Shown: positions 35,298 through 44,094 of the stretch, in pieces
Layout of the letters: every line of letters begins with the position of its first letter
Position numbering within the stretch: the first letter of the stretch is position 1
NCBI RefSeq assembly: GCF_003610995.1
Contig: NZ_CP032543.1
Coordinates: 62,001 to 126,000, forward strand
Source of the DNA: Streptomyces griseus subsp. griseus
GTDB lineage: Bacteria > Actinomycetota > Actinomycetes > Streptomycetales > Streptomycetaceae
Reading direction: 5' to 3'
Length of the DNA: 64,000 bases
The notes under the pieces: generated by a model
Told to the model about the DNA's origin: nothing
Seen by the model: the letters and a program-made list of their open reading frames with translations, nothing else
The model's database searches: none
Translations under genes and position numbers: made by a program

Positions 35298-37052
35298 TCA
35301 GCCGGGGAGATTCCACTTCTGGTTGGTGCCGGTGTGGCAGGTCCACAGGTGGAGCTTGGTGCCGTCCGCCGAGGAGACCCCGGATGCGTCCAGGCACTTC
35401 CCGGAGGACGGGTTCTTCAACGTTCCGTCAGGCTGCGGCACCCACTTCTGGGCGCCCGTACCGTTGCACCCGTACAGCTGGATCTTCGTGCCGTCCGCCG
35501 TACCGGCCCCGCTCACGTCCAGGCATTTGCCCAGCGCCCGCAGCGTGTCGTCCGTACCCGGCGTCCACTTCTGGGCCGCCGACCCGTTGCACGTCCACAG
35601 CTGGATCTGCGTACCGTCCGCACTAGATCCGTTGGCCACGTCGACGCACTTGCCGCCGATGCCGGTGACAGCGCCCTCCCTGGGACCGGTCGTGCCTCCG
35701 AGTTCCTTGATGCGGATGTTGCGGAAGGACGCGTTGTCGCCTTCGCCGTGGTTCTGCAGGCCGATGTGGCCCTGCTGGAGGCTGCGGGCGGGGTCGGTGT
35801 TGGTGAAGTCGTTGATCTTTCGGCCGTTGAGGAAGAGCTGGAGGCGCTCGCCCACGACCTGGATCTCGTAGGTGTTCCACTCCCCCGGTGGGTTCAGGGC
35901 CGCGTCCCGGGCGGCGAGGTCGGCCGACTTGAAGCCGTAGACGGCGCCGGTGGTGCGGTCGGGGGTGTCCGTGGCGTCGATCTGGATCTCGTAGCCGTTG
36001 TCGACGGCGGACCACGGGTCGTCGGAGGCCGGGAAGCCCACGAAGACACCGGAGTTGTCGTCACCTGCCAGGCGCCAGTCGAGTTTGAGGGAGTACGAGG
36101 TGTACTCCTTCGCCTGGTACCAGAACAGGCCCAGGCCGCCCTGGGAGGTCAGTGTGGCGTCGGCGTTGGTGAAGGAGCCCGGGCCGGCCTGTTTCCAGCC
36201 CGTGGTTCCGGAGGTGCCGAACAGGGTGGTGTAGCCGGTCTCCGGGCGGCAGTCGGCCTGCGTCCTCTCCGCGGCCCAGCGGATGCCGCCCAGCAGGTGC
36301 CGGCGGAACGCGGGCTCGGCGTACGACTCCTGGGTGTGGCCGCCGCCGGTGTAGAAGGCACGTCCGCCCTGGTACTCCTTGCACCAGGCGATGGGATGGT
36401 CCCCGCCCATGGTGCCGCCGCTGTAGGTGGACTCGTCGAGGGAGGCCAGGACGTGGGCCGAGCTCCGCGGGTTGGTGCGGTAGTCGTACCACTCGTCGGT
36501 CCGCTGCCAGGTCGGGCCGAGGTGCGCGGTGGCGTCGTGGGCGCGGTCCTCCACCTTGACCGTGGCCGGCTGGATGTGCGGGTGGGACTTGAACAGGGCG
36601 CCGGCCAGGCCGCCGTACCAGGTCCAGTCGTACTCGGTGTCGGCCGCCGCGTGGATGCCGACGTAGCCGCCGCCTGACTGTATGTACCCCTCGAAGGCCG
36701 TCTGCTGGGAGGCGTTGAGGACGTCGCCGGTGGTGGAGAGGAAGACGACCGCCTCGTAGCCGGTGAGGTTCGCGGGGGTGAAGACGGCCGCGTCCTCGGT
36801 CGCGGTGACGGTGAAGTTGTTGGCGGCGCCCAGTTGGCGCAGGGCGGTGATGCCCGCCGGGATGGAGTCGTGGCGGAAACCGGCGGTCTTGGAGAAGACC
36901 AGGACGTCGTACGCGGGGTCGGCCGCCGCCGACGCGCGCACGGGCGCCTCCTGGCTCGGCACGGAGGCCGTGGAGACCGTCGCGGGCAGAGCGGCGGCGG
37001 CGAGCAGGCCGCAGGCGGCCCAGCCGGCGAGACGGGTGAGTCTTCGGTTCAT
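35298..37052 (-). CDS. Secreted ThuA / DUF1080 / ricin-B lectin protein
   Basis: 584 aa. The signal peptide (MNRRLTRLAGWAACGLLAAA) is followed by a ThuA-like domain (about 50-265; YDVLVFSKTAGFRHDSIPAG, GYVGIHAAADTEYDW), a DUF1080/3-keto-disaccharide hydrolase-type beta-jelly roll (about 275-450; GLFWYQAKEYTSYSLKLDW), and a ricin-type beta-trefoil (460-584) with QLWTCNGSAAQKW, QLYGCNGTGAQKW and LWTCHTGTNQKW. The predicted role is binding and processing of an oxidised or unusual disaccharide outside the cell. ATG 37052 overlaps the stop of the upstream gene by 4 bases (ATGA), so both are coupled. Its lectin domain is nearly identical in DNA to that of the upstream gene. Confidence 0.9.
   Translation of the reverse strand: MNRRLTRLAGWAACGLLAAAALPATVSTASVPSQEAPVRASAAADPAYDVLVFSKTAGFRHDSIPAGITALRQLGAANNFTVTATEDAAVFTPANLTGYEAVVFLSTTGDVLNASQQTAFEGYIQSGGGYVGIHAAADTEYDWTWYGGLAGALFKSHPHIQPATVKVEDRAHDATAHLGPTWQRTDEWYDYRTNPRSSAHVLASLDESTYSGGTMGGDHPIAWCKEYQGGRAFYTGGGHTQESYAEPAFRRHLLGGIRWAAERTQADCRPETGYTTLFGTSGTTGWKQAGPGSFTNADATLTSQGGLGLFWYQAKEYTSYSLKLDWRLAGDDNSGVFVGFPASDDPWSAVDNGYEIQIDATDTPDRTTGAVYGFKSADLAARDAALNPPGEWNTYEIQVVGERLQLFLNGRKINDFTNTDPARSLQQGHIGLQNHGEGDNASFRNIRIKELGGTTGPREGAVTGIGGKCVDVANGSSADGTQIQLWTCNGSAAQKWTPGTDDTLRALGKCLDVSGAGTADGTKIQLYGCNGTGAQKWVPQPDGTLKNPSSGKCLDASGVSSADGTKLHLWTCHTGTNQKWNLPG
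35307..35645 (-). repeat. Ricin-domain direct repeat, copy 1
   Basis: About 335 bp match 37058-37395 almost base for base, differing only at scattered positions. The copies encode the C-terminal lectins of two adjacent genes. Confidence 0.85.
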
Positions 37053-39886
37053 GACAGGGTCCACTTCTGGTTGGTGCCGGTGTGGCAGGTCCACAGGTGG
37101 AGCTTGGTACCGTCCGCCGAGGAGGCTCCGGATGCGTCCAGGCACTTCCCGGAGGACGGGTTCTTCAACGTTCCGTCAGTCTGTGCCACCCACTTCTGGG
37201 CGCCCGTACCGTTGCACCCGTACAGCTGGATCTTCGTGCCGTCCGCCGTACCGGCTCCGCTCACGTCCAGGCATTTGCCCAGCGCCCGCAGCGTGTCGTC
37301 CGTACCCGCCGTCCACTTCTGGGCCGCCGACCCGTTGCACGTCCACAGCTGGATCTGCGTTCCGTCCGCACTCGCCCCGCCCGCTGCTTCCGCGCACTTG
37401 CCGCCGATGCCCTTCAGGTCGCGGCCGGGCGTGGCGGTACCGGTGGTGGTGAAGGTGAAGTCGTCCAGGTCGAAGAGGGAGCCGCTGCCGCCCTTGAAGA
37501 CGAGGTAGAGCGTGGTGGTGCCCGCCGGGCGGTTGGTCAGCTCCGCGCTCACGTCCCGGAACGTGTCCCAGCTGCCGGTGACGGGAACCGCGACCGAGCC
37601 GAGCAGGGTGCCGGTGGGTGAGCCGGCCCGTACTTCGAGCGTGCCTCCCGAGCCGCCGGAGGAGACCCGGGCGGTCAGTCTGGTCGCGTTGGCGAGGAGG
37701 TAGGGGGTGAAGGAGATCCAGTCGTTGTTGTCGATGTGGCCGACGGTCCTGCCGCCGTTCGCCGAGGCCTTGTCGACGATCTGGACGCCGGCGGAGGCGC
37801 TGAAGTGCTCGGCCTGGCGCTTGCTGCCCTGGCTGATGTTCTGGTCGTGCGTGGTCAGGGCGGGCTGCCCGTTCGCCCCCTTGTCGGTGTACTCGGCGTC
37901 CCAGACGCCGAAGATGTTGGCGTTGGGGTCGTGCTCACCGTCGGCGATGGTCTGTACGGTGCCGGAGCAGCCGGTGGCGGAGGTCTGCGGGTGACCGTGG
38001 CTGTCGTGGCCGATGATGAAGGTGACCTTCACCTTGGAGCAGTCGATCGTGCCGTCCTCGGGGTCGGTGACCGTGACCTTGAAGGGGACGGCGGCGCCCG
38101 GGTCGATGATGGAGCCGTCGGCGGGCAGATCGAGGGTGACGGTGGGTGCGGTGTTGCCGACGGTGATGACCACGGAGGCGGTGGCGGTGTTGCCGGTGCC
38201 GTCGGAGACGGTCAGCTCGGCGGTGTAGCGGCCGTTGACGGTGTAGGTGTGCGAGGGGTTCGCGGCCGTGGACGTGCCCCCGTCACCGAACTTCCAGGCG
38301 TACGTGAGCGGGTCGCCGTCGGGGTCGGAGGTCCCGGCCGAGGAGAACGCGACCGCAAGGGGGGCCTGGCCCGAGGTGCGGTTCGCGGTCGCCTTGGCGA
38401 GCGGGGCGCGGCCTCCGGTGACGTACTCGATGCGGTAGACCGCGCTGTTGGCGTCGCCGTTGAAGTAGCCGGTGCCGTAGTCGAGGACGTACAGCGCGCC
38501 GTCCGGGCCGAAGGCCATGTCCATGACCTGGGTGCCCTGCCAGGGGAACGGGTTGATCGACTGTACGGTGCCGTCCGCGCCCTGCTCGATGCGCTTGATC
38601 CACTTGCGGCCGAACTCGCCCGCGAAGTAGTCGCCGTCGAAGCTCTGCGGGAACTTGACCGTGGACGTCGAGGCGGCGTCGTAACGGTAGACGGGCCCGC
38701 CCATGGGTGACTCCGAGCCGTTGCCGAACTCCGGGACGGAACCGCCGTCGTACGGTATCCAGGCGGGCTGGGCCGGGGGCAGGTCGGTCAGGCCGGTGTT
38801 GTTCGGCGAGGTGTTCTTCGGGGCGGCGCAGGAGAAGGTGGCGCCCGAGGTGGATGTGGCGAAGTCGTAGTCCACGTAGGGGCTGTTGTTTCCGACGCAG
38901 TAGGGCCAGCCGTAGTTGCCGGCCTTGGTGATCCGGTTGAACTCGACCTGTCCGGCGGGTCCGCGCCCCGCGTTCGCCGTGCCCGCGTCGGGGCCGTAGT
39001 CGCCGAGGTAGACGATGCCGGTGGGCTTGTCGACGCTCATCCGGAAGGGGTTGCGGAAGCCCATGGCGTAGATCTCCGGCCTGGTCCTCGCGGTGCCGGG
39101 CGCGAAGAGGTTTCCGGACGGGATGGTGTAGCTGCCGTCGGCCGCGACCTTGATCCGCAGTACCTTGCCGCGCAGGTCGTTGGTGTTGCCGGAGGAGCGC
39201 TGCGCGTCATACGCGGGGTTGCGGTTCGCCCGCTCGTCGATGGGGGTGTAGCCGTCGGAGGCGAAGGGGTTGCTGTCGTCCCCGGTGGAGAGGTACAGGT
39301 TGCCCTGGGCGTCGAAGTCGATGTCACCGCCGACGTGGCAGCACAGGCCCCGGCTCGCGGGGACGTCGAGGACCTTCTTCTCGCTGGCGGTGTCGAGGGT
39401 GCCGTCGGCCCTGAGGACGAACCGCGAGAGCCGGTTGACGCCGTCGAAGGGGGCGAAGTCCGCCGCCGACCCGCCTGCGGGCGCGTCGCCGGAGGGGGTG
39501 TTCAGCTTCGGGGCGTAGTAGAGGTAGACGAAGCGGTTGGTGGTGAACGCCGGGTCCACGCCCACGCCTTGGAGGCCCTCCTCGTCGTGCGAGTAGACGT
39601 CCACTTTCCCGGCGACCTTGGTCGTGCCGGCGGCGTCGGTGAGGCGGAGGGTGCCGTCCCGTGAGGTGTGCAGGACGGATCGGTCGGGCAGCACGGCGAG
39701 CGTCATCGGCTCGCCGGTCTCGGCCACCCCCTTGGCGAGGGTGACCTGCTGGAATTCGTCGGCCGCGACGCTTGCCACGGGTTCGGGGGCGGCTGCCGCG
39801 GGGCTCTGCTGGGCGGTGAGGGCGCCCGCGGCGGCGAGCAAGGTGCAGGCGAGCGCCGCGAGAGGTCGGGTGAGTCTCCTGTGCAC
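37049..39886 (-). CDS. Secreted sugar-dehydrogenase-like / PKD / CBM / ricin-B protein
   Basis: 945 aa. The start is taken as GTG 39886 because GGAGG lies 6 bases upstream; an in-frame ATG at 39892 abuts the GGAGG and is too close. After a signal peptide comes a six-bladed propeller of the glucose/sorbosone dehydrogenase type (residues about 50-420; EPMTLAVLPDRSVLHTSRDG, GGDIDFDAQGNLYLSTGDD, RPEIYAMGFRNPFRMSVDK), a PKD domain (about 500-590; SDPDGDPLTYAWKFGDGG), a CBM6-like domain (about 690-815) and a ricin-B lectin (820-945). It probably oxidises or binds a sugar at the surface of an insoluble glycan. Coupled to the ThuA protein; divergent from GH16. Confidence 0.9.
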   Translation of the reverse strand: MHRRLTRPLAALACTLLAAAGALTAQQSPAAAAPEPVASVAADEFQQVTLAKGVAETGEPMTLAVLPDRSVLHTSRDGTLRLTDAAGTTKVAGKVDVYSHDEEGLQGVGVDPAFTTNRFVYLYYAPKLNTPSGDAPAGGSAADFAPFDGVNRLSRFVLRADGTLDTASEKKVLDVPASRGLCCHVGGDIDFDAQGNLYLSTGDDSNPFASDGYTPIDERANRNPAYDAQRSSGNTNDLRGKVLRIKVAADGSYTIPSGNLFAPGTARTRPEIYAMGFRNPFRMSVDKPTGIVYLGDYGPDAGTANAGRGPAGQVEFNRITKAGNYGWPYCVGNNSPYVDYDFATSTSGATFSCAAPKNTSPNNTGLTDLPPAQPAWIPYDGGSVPEFGNGSESPMGGPVYRYDAASTSTVKFPQSFDGDYFAGEFGRKWIKRIEQGADGTVQSINPFPWQGTQVMDMAFGPDGALYVLDYGTGYFNGDANSAVYRIEYVTGGRAPLAKATANRTSGQAPLAVAFSSAGTSDPDGDPLTYAWKFGDGGTSTAANPSHTYTVNGRYTAELTVSDGTGNTATASVVITVGNTAPTVTLDLPADGSIIDPGAAVPFKVTVTDPEDGTIDCSKVKVTFIIGHDSHGHPQTSATGCSGTVQTIADGEHDPNANIFGVWDAEYTDKGANGQPALTTHDQNISQGSKRQAEHFSASAGVQIVDKASANGGRTVGHIDNNDWISFTPYLLANATRLTARVSSGGSGGTLEVRAGSPTGTLLGSVAVPVTGSWDTFRDVSAELTNRPAGTTTLYLVFKGGSGSLFDLDDFTFTTTGTATPGRDLKGIGGKCAEAAGGASADGTQIQLWTCNGSAAQKWTAGTDDTLRALGKCLDVSGAGTADGTKIQLYGCNGTGAQKWVAQTDGTLKNPSSGKCLDASGASSADGTKLHLWTCHTGTNQKWTLS
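37058..37395 (-). repeat. Ricin-domain direct repeat, copy 2
   Basis: Partner of 35307-35645 in the same orientation. Such identity points to recent duplication or gene conversion and could also support recombination that deletes the 1.75 kb between the copies. Confidence 0.85.
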
Positions 39887-40434
39887 GCGCATCCTCCGTG
39901 TGGTGACGGGGTGAGGTCTGGAGCACAGGCGCGCGCCGTCGCGCCGGGGAGACCTGGGTGCGCCCAGGGGGAGGGAGGAGCACTCAGGCCTTGTCGTTCG
40001 GTACAGAGCAGGAAGGTAATGGCTTTTCCGTGGACCAGAAAGCCCTTTGACGTACCTGGCCTCAACTTTCTCTACTGGGGAGACAAAGCGACCCGCCGAA
40101 CGTCCTCGGCCGAGGGCCGGGACGGCGGGGCAGGGAGCGGCGGCGGGGGCCTCCCGGAGCAGCCGTGACCGCTCGCCCGTCGGTCGGCGAAACACCAAGT
40201 CGACCTGCGGCGAAGGGAATTGGTCCAGACGAACGCCTTGACGGGCCTGCGGCGCGCTCCTTAAATCATTATCGCCAACTGTTGAACGCTGCTGTCCCCG
40301 GCGATCCCCCGATCACTTCACTTCGTGTCCACTGCACGGCTGCCAGGGCGTCCGGCGTCCTGTCATGCACACGTCACGGTGAACCGGTTCTCCCATCCAC
40401 CCCTCACACCCCCACGAAAGCGATGTGATGCCCC
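39887..40434. other. Divergent regulatory region of about 550 bp
   Basis: Lies between the dehydrogenase operon and GH16. It includes a small hairpin (CCTGGG-TGCG-CCCAGG, 39953-39968) and an AT-richer patch (40260-40290, TTAAATCATTATCGCC). No LacI-type palindrome like that of GH64 was seen. No gene is evident. Confidence 0.5.
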
Positions 40435-41697
40435 GTGCGTACGCCTTGGCGCCACAGATCCCTCACCTGGCTGGCCGCGGCCGCCTGTCTCACCCTCGCC
40501 GCCCTCTCCCCCACCGCCGTGCAGGCCGCCCCGGCCCCGGACTCCGGTGCGGTCGCCCCCGCCGCGGTGACCTTCGACGAGAACTTCGACGGCCCGGCCG
40601 GTTCGGGTGTCAACTCCTCCAGGTGGCAGCTGGAGACCGGTGACAACGTCAACAACCACGAACGGCAGTTCTACACCTCGGGGACGAACAACGCCGCGCT
40701 GGACGGCCAGGGCAACCTCGTCATCACGGCGAAGAGGGAGAATCCGGCCAACTACAACTGCTGGTACGGGCGGTGTGAGTACACCTCGGCCCGCCTCAAT
40801 ACGGCCGGGAAGTTCACGGCGCAGTACGGGCGCGTCGAGGCCCGCATGAAGCTCCCGCGCGGCCAGGGCATCTGGCCCGCCTTCTGGATGCTCGGCAACG
40901 ACCTCGGCAACGTCGGCTGGCCCGCCTCGGGTGAGATCGACATCATGGAGAACGTGGGCTTCGAGCCGGGCACCGTACATGGGACGCTGCACGGACCGGG
41001 CTACTCCGGCTCCGGCGGCATCGGCGCCGGCTACACCCTGCCCGGTGGCGCGGCCTTCGCTGACGCTTTCCACACCTTCGCCATCGACTGGAGCCCCAAC
41101 TCCATCAGGTGGTCCGTGGACGGGAACGTCTACCAGACCCGCACCCCCGCCGACCTCGGCGGCCGGCAGTGGGTCTTCAACAAGCCCTTCTTCATCATCC
41201 TGAACCTCGCGGTCGGCGGCTACTGGCCCGGCGACCCCGATGGTTCGACCCGCTTCCCGCAGCAGCTCGTCGTGGACTACGTCCGCGTGAACACCGACAC
41301 CACCACCCCGCCGGCCGGCGCGAAGACCATCCGGGGTATCGGCGGGAAGTGCCTCGACGTGGCGGGCGCCAGCTCCGCCAACGGCACCGCCGTCCAGCTC
41401 TACGACTGCAACGGCACCGCTGCCCAGCAGTGGGACGTCCGCTCCGACGGCACCATCCGCGCCCTCGGCAAGTGCCTCGACGCCAAGGACGGGGCCACCG
41501 CCAACGGCACCCTCGTCCAGCTGTGGGACTGCAACGGGACCGGCGCCCAGCGCTGGGCCGTCCCCGCCGCCCGCGACATCGTCTCCATCCCGGCCGACAG
41601 GTGCCTGGACGCCATCGGCAGCTCCTCCGCCAACGGCACCCGCACCCAGTTGTGGACCTGCACCGGCGCAGCCAACCAGAAGTGGACCGTGGCATGA
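40435..41697 (+). CDS. Secreted GH16 beta-glucanase with ricin-B lectin
   Basis: 420 aa. GTG 40435 starts a signal peptide (RSLTWLAAAACLTLAALS, ending near VQA). The GH16 domain (residues 50-285) has the catalytic motif GEIDIMENVG (ExDxxE type, Glu nucleophile and acid/base), with KLPRGQGIWPAFWMLG before and PFFIILNLAVGGYWPG after. The architecture matches laminarinase-type endo-beta-1,3-glucanases. The C-terminal beta-trefoil (about 300-420) has QLYDCNGTAAQQW, QLWDCNGTGAQRW and QLWTCTGAANQKW. The ribosome site is weak. A strong terminator follows at 41753. Confidence 0.92.
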   Translation: MRTPWRHRSLTWLAAAACLTLAALSPTAVQAAPAPDSGAVAPAAVTFDENFDGPAGSGVNSSRWQLETGDNVNNHERQFYTSGTNNAALDGQGNLVITAKRENPANYNCWYGRCEYTSARLNTAGKFTAQYGRVEARMKLPRGQGIWPAFWMLGNDLGNVGWPASGEIDIMENVGFEPGTVHGTLHGPGYSGSGGIGAGYTLPGGAAFADAFHTFAIDWSPNSIRWSVDGNVYQTRTPADLGGRQWVFNKPFFIILNLAVGGYWPGDPDGSTRFPQQLVVDYVRVNTDTTTPPAGAKTIRGIGGKCLDVAGASSANGTAVQLYDCNGTAAQQWDVRSDGTIRALGKCLDAKDGATANGTLVQLWDCNGTGAQRWAVPAARDIVSIPADRCLDAIGSSSANGTRTQLWTCTGAANQKWTVA

Positions 41698-41752
41698 GCA
41701 ACGGCCCGCTCGGGGCCCGCTCCCGTAACGCACGCACCGCGCACTGAAACCG

Positions 41753-41790
41753 CTTCTGCCCGGCGACGGAGAGCCGTCGCCGGGCAGAAG
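41753..41790. terminator. Strong bidirectional terminator
   Basis: A perfect 17-bp GC-rich stem (CTTCTGCCCGGCGACGG and complement) with a 4-base AGAG loop lies between the convergent GH16 and DUF4097 genes. Confidence 0.85.
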
Positions 41791-41886
41791 GCGGCCGTCC
41801 CGCGTCCCGGTCGAACCACGCGGCAGTCGCCGAGCGCCGCGAGCACGATGACGCAGTGGATGGCCCCGCTCGCTGGTTCTGGCGCG

Positions 41887-42729
41887 TCAGACCTTGGCGC
41901 GGCGGACGTCGATGTTGCCGTGCCGGGTGCGGGCGCGGATCCTGACGGTGTTCTCGCCCTCCTGGGGGGCCTTCGACTCGGTGAGCGAGTTGCGCAACTG
42001 GCCGGTGCCCGAGCTGACGTCCAGCCAGGCGACGGTACCCTCGCGGACGCCGACCTCGATGGCACCGTAGGAGGTCTCCAACTGAACTGTTCCGCGGGCC
42101 ACTTCCGCCACCCGCAGGGTGCCGTGGGCGGTGGTGGCCGTGACCGGTCCCTCGGCGCGTGTGATGACGATGTCGCCGTTGGCGCCGCTCACCCGCAGAT
42201 CGCCCCTCGCGGTCTCGACACTCGTGGTGCCGTGCGAGTTCTTCAGGACGGCGGAGCCTTCCAGGTGGCCGACGCGCAGGCTCCCGGAGCTGGTGGCCAT
42301 CTCGGCCGCGCCCTCGACCCGGTCCACGGTGATGGAGCCGTGTGACGCGGTCAGCTTCAGCGGGCCGGTCGTGTCGAGGCGGACATCGCCCGACGAGGTC
42401 TTCACGCGGACCTCGCCGAGCCGGCCCTCGCCGAGCACCTGGAGCCAGGCGCCGGTCGCCTCGACGCGCGAGCCCGCAGGCAGTTCGACCGTCACGTCGA
42501 CGGCGCCGATGCGGCCGAGCAGTCCGGGCTTGGGCGTCCTCACCGTGAGTGCGCCGCCCGCGTACGTGACCCCGGTCTGGCCCGCCGTCCGCACGTCCTG
42601 GTCCCGCTCCGGGTCGCGGGGGCGCACGTCCACGACGGTGGTGGGGCCCTCACCCGCGGCGAACAGGATGGAGCCGGCCTCCACATGCGCGGCGACGGAG
42701 ATCGGTTCGGGGGTGTCGAAAGAAGGCAT
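41887..42729 (-). CDS. DUF4097 beta-repeat protein
   Basis: 280 aa starting MPSFDTPEPISVAAHVEAG. The sequence is a right-handed beta-helix-like ladder of about 20-residue turns (VKTSSGDVRLDTTGPLKL, ATSSGSLRVGHLEGSAVL, ETSYGAIEVGVREGTVAW), the DUF4097/DUF4098 pattern. There is no signal peptide. The gene follows the HicB-like regulator by 82 bases on the same strand; this pair recurs in Streptomyces, so the two probably act in one unit. Its biochemical role is unknown. Confidence 0.85.
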   Translation of the reverse strand: MPSFDTPEPISVAAHVEAGSILFAAGEGPTTVVDVRPRDPERDQDVRTAGQTGVTYAGGALTVRTPKPGLLGRIGAVDVTVELPAGSRVEATGAWLQVLGEGRLGEVRVKTSSGDVRLDTTGPLKLTASHGSITVDRVEGAAEMATSSGSLRVGHLEGSAVLKNSHGTTSVETARGDLRVSGANGDIVITRAEGPVTATTAHGTLRVAEVARGTVQLETSYGAIEVGVREGTVAWLDVSSGTGQLRNSLTESKAPQEGENTVRIRARTRHGNIDVRRAKV

Positions 42730-42811
42730 GGCCGTCCCGTCCTCGTGGGTCCTGGAGACGTCCCTGCTGGTGGGACGCGGTGTTGGGTGAAGTGGTACGG
42801 AGCCGGGGCGG

Positions 42812-43306
42812 CTAGCGCACCCAGCCCGTGAAGCTCTGCCCGACGGTCCGGGCCCTTTCCGTCGTACGCGGCCGGGCGCCGCCGTCGAGCGCGGCCGACA
42901 CCGCCCGCACCAGCCACGCGTTGACCGACAGGCCATCACCGGCCGCGGTCTCCTCGGCGCGGGCCTTGAGGTGGGCCGGCAGGCGCAGATTGATCCGGGC
43001 CGTACCGCCCTCGTCACTCCCGGCCTGGATCTTGAGCGGCTCGGCGGGGGCGCCCTCCCCGGGCTGGGGCAGGTTCACCACGAAGACGGGGTCGAGGCCG
43101 CGCAGCCGTACATCCACCGAACCGGGGGCGAGCTCGCGCGTGACCTCGTCCATCGCGGCGGAGAGCACATGAAGCATGGTCAGCCTGGTCGCCGACTCCA
43201 GAGGGGCGGTGAGCCTCTCCGCCAGCACACGGGCTTCTTCGCCGCCGGCCTCGGCGGCCACCGCGAGTTCACGGCGGAGGGAGTCGACATACGGGGTGAG
43301 ATCCAT
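42812..43306 (-). CDS. HicB-like ribbon-helix-helix regulator
   Basis: 164 aa from ATG 43306. The N-terminal two-thirds is helical and acidic (MDLTPYVDSLRRELAVAAE, SVDVRLRGLDPVFVVNLP). The C-terminal third has a HicB-type ribbon-helix-helix: ARINLRLPAHLKARAEETAA then GLSVNAWLVRAVSAALDG. No HicA toxin is adjacent, so it is more likely an autoregulator of its operon with the DUF4097 gene than half of a toxin-antitoxin pair. Its start codon overlaps one of four TGGCGCCA-like sites that could be its own operators. Confidence 0.8.
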   Translation of the reverse strand: MDLTPYVDSLRRELAVAAEAGGEEARVLAERLTAPLESATRLTMLHVLSAAMDEVTRELAPGSVDVRLRGLDPVFVVNLPQPGEGAPAEPLKIQAGSDEGGTARINLRLPAHLKARAEETAAGDGLSVNAWLVRAVSAALDGGARPRTTERARTVGQSFTGWVR

Positions 43307-43324
43307 GGCGCCACTATGGCGCCA
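43306..43324. promoter_or_regulatory. Paired octamer operator over the hicB-like start
   Basis: Two TGGCGCCA palindromes (43306-43313 and 43317-43324) are 11 bp apart, one helical turn, and the first overlaps the start codon of the RHH gene. Confidence 0.65.
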
Positions 43325-43383
43325 TCCACAAGCCCTTGTGATTGCAGCTCTGCCGGGTAGTGGATGGTGTCGCAGGCGGAATG

Positions 43384-43401
43384 TGGCACCAGATGGCGCC
43401 A
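43384..43401. promoter_or_regulatory. Second octamer pair upstream of the hicB-like gene
   Basis: TGGCACCA (43384-43391, one mismatch) and TGGCGCCA (43394-43401) stand 10 bp apart, about 70 bases upstream of the first pair. The spacing suits two RHH dimers side by side. Confidence 0.6.
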
Positions 43402-43524
43402 CAGCGCTCAACCTTGGCCCCAAAGGGGTGTCATGACGGAGACAGCCCCTCCGAACAGCAGCCGAACGACGGACAGCGGGTGTGGACGCGTGTGCTTCTC
43501 CTCGCGGCGGGGCAGCCGACCGTC

Positions 43525-44094
43525 ATGACTGTTCTGCGTAAAGTCGCCCGCCCCCTGCTGGCCTCGATGTTCGTCAGCGGCGGATACAACGCGGTGCGCA
43601 ATCCCGCGCCCCTGGTTCCTGCCGCCGAACCCGTGACCGATCGCTTCTCCGCGACGATCGGACAGCGGACGTCCCTGCTGCCGGAGGATACCGAGAGCCT
43701 TGTACGCCTCAACGGCGCCGTACAGCTCGGTGCCGGTCTCCTGCTCTCGCTGGGGCGCGCACCCCGGCTCGCCTCGGCCGCCCTCGCCGTGACCCTCATC
43801 CCCACGACCCTGGCGGCCCACCGGTACTGGACGATCGAGGATCCGGAGAAGCGTGCCGCCCAGCGGGTCCAGTTCCTCAAGAACGCGTCCCTGCTCGGCG
43901 GACTCCTCATCGCCGCCGCCGACACCCACGGCAAACCCTCGCTCGCCTACCGCACCCGCCACGCCGCCGGTCACGCCTCAGACGCCGTCACCCACCAAGC
44001 GCACACGGCCGCCGACCGGGTCGGTGATGTGGCGGGCAGTGCCGTGCACAGTGTCACGGGCGCCGTCGAAGCGGCCCGCAAGCGACTGCCGTAA
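43525..44094 (+). CDS. DoxX-family membrane protein
   Basis: 189 aa from ATG 43525 (start chosen from the family-like MTVLRKVARPLLASMFVSGG; no strong ribosome site). Four hydrophobic segments follow, including GAVQLGAGLLLSLG and LASAALAVTLIPTTLAAH, the DoxX arrangement. The polar C-terminus (RTRHAAGHASDAVTHQAHTA) is Ala/His-rich. DoxX proteins are linked to redox balance and thiol stress in actinobacteria; the role here is inferred. It is divergent from the RHH/DUF4097 operon and shares the octamer-bearing region. Confidence 0.85.
   Translation: MTVLRKVARPLLASMFVSGGYNAVRNPAPLVPAAEPVTDRFSATIGQRTSLLPEDTESLVRLNGAVQLGAGLLLSLGRAPRLASAALAVTLIPTTLAAHRYWTIEDPEKRAAQRVQFLKNASLLGGLLIAAADTHGKPSLAYRTRHAAGHASDAVTHQAHTAADRVGDVAGSAVHSVTGAVEAARKRLP

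Noticed and set aside
42812..43306. HicAB toxin-antitoxin module
   Set aside because: The RHH domain is HicB-like but there is no HicA-type small RNase frame next to it; the neighbour is DUF4097.
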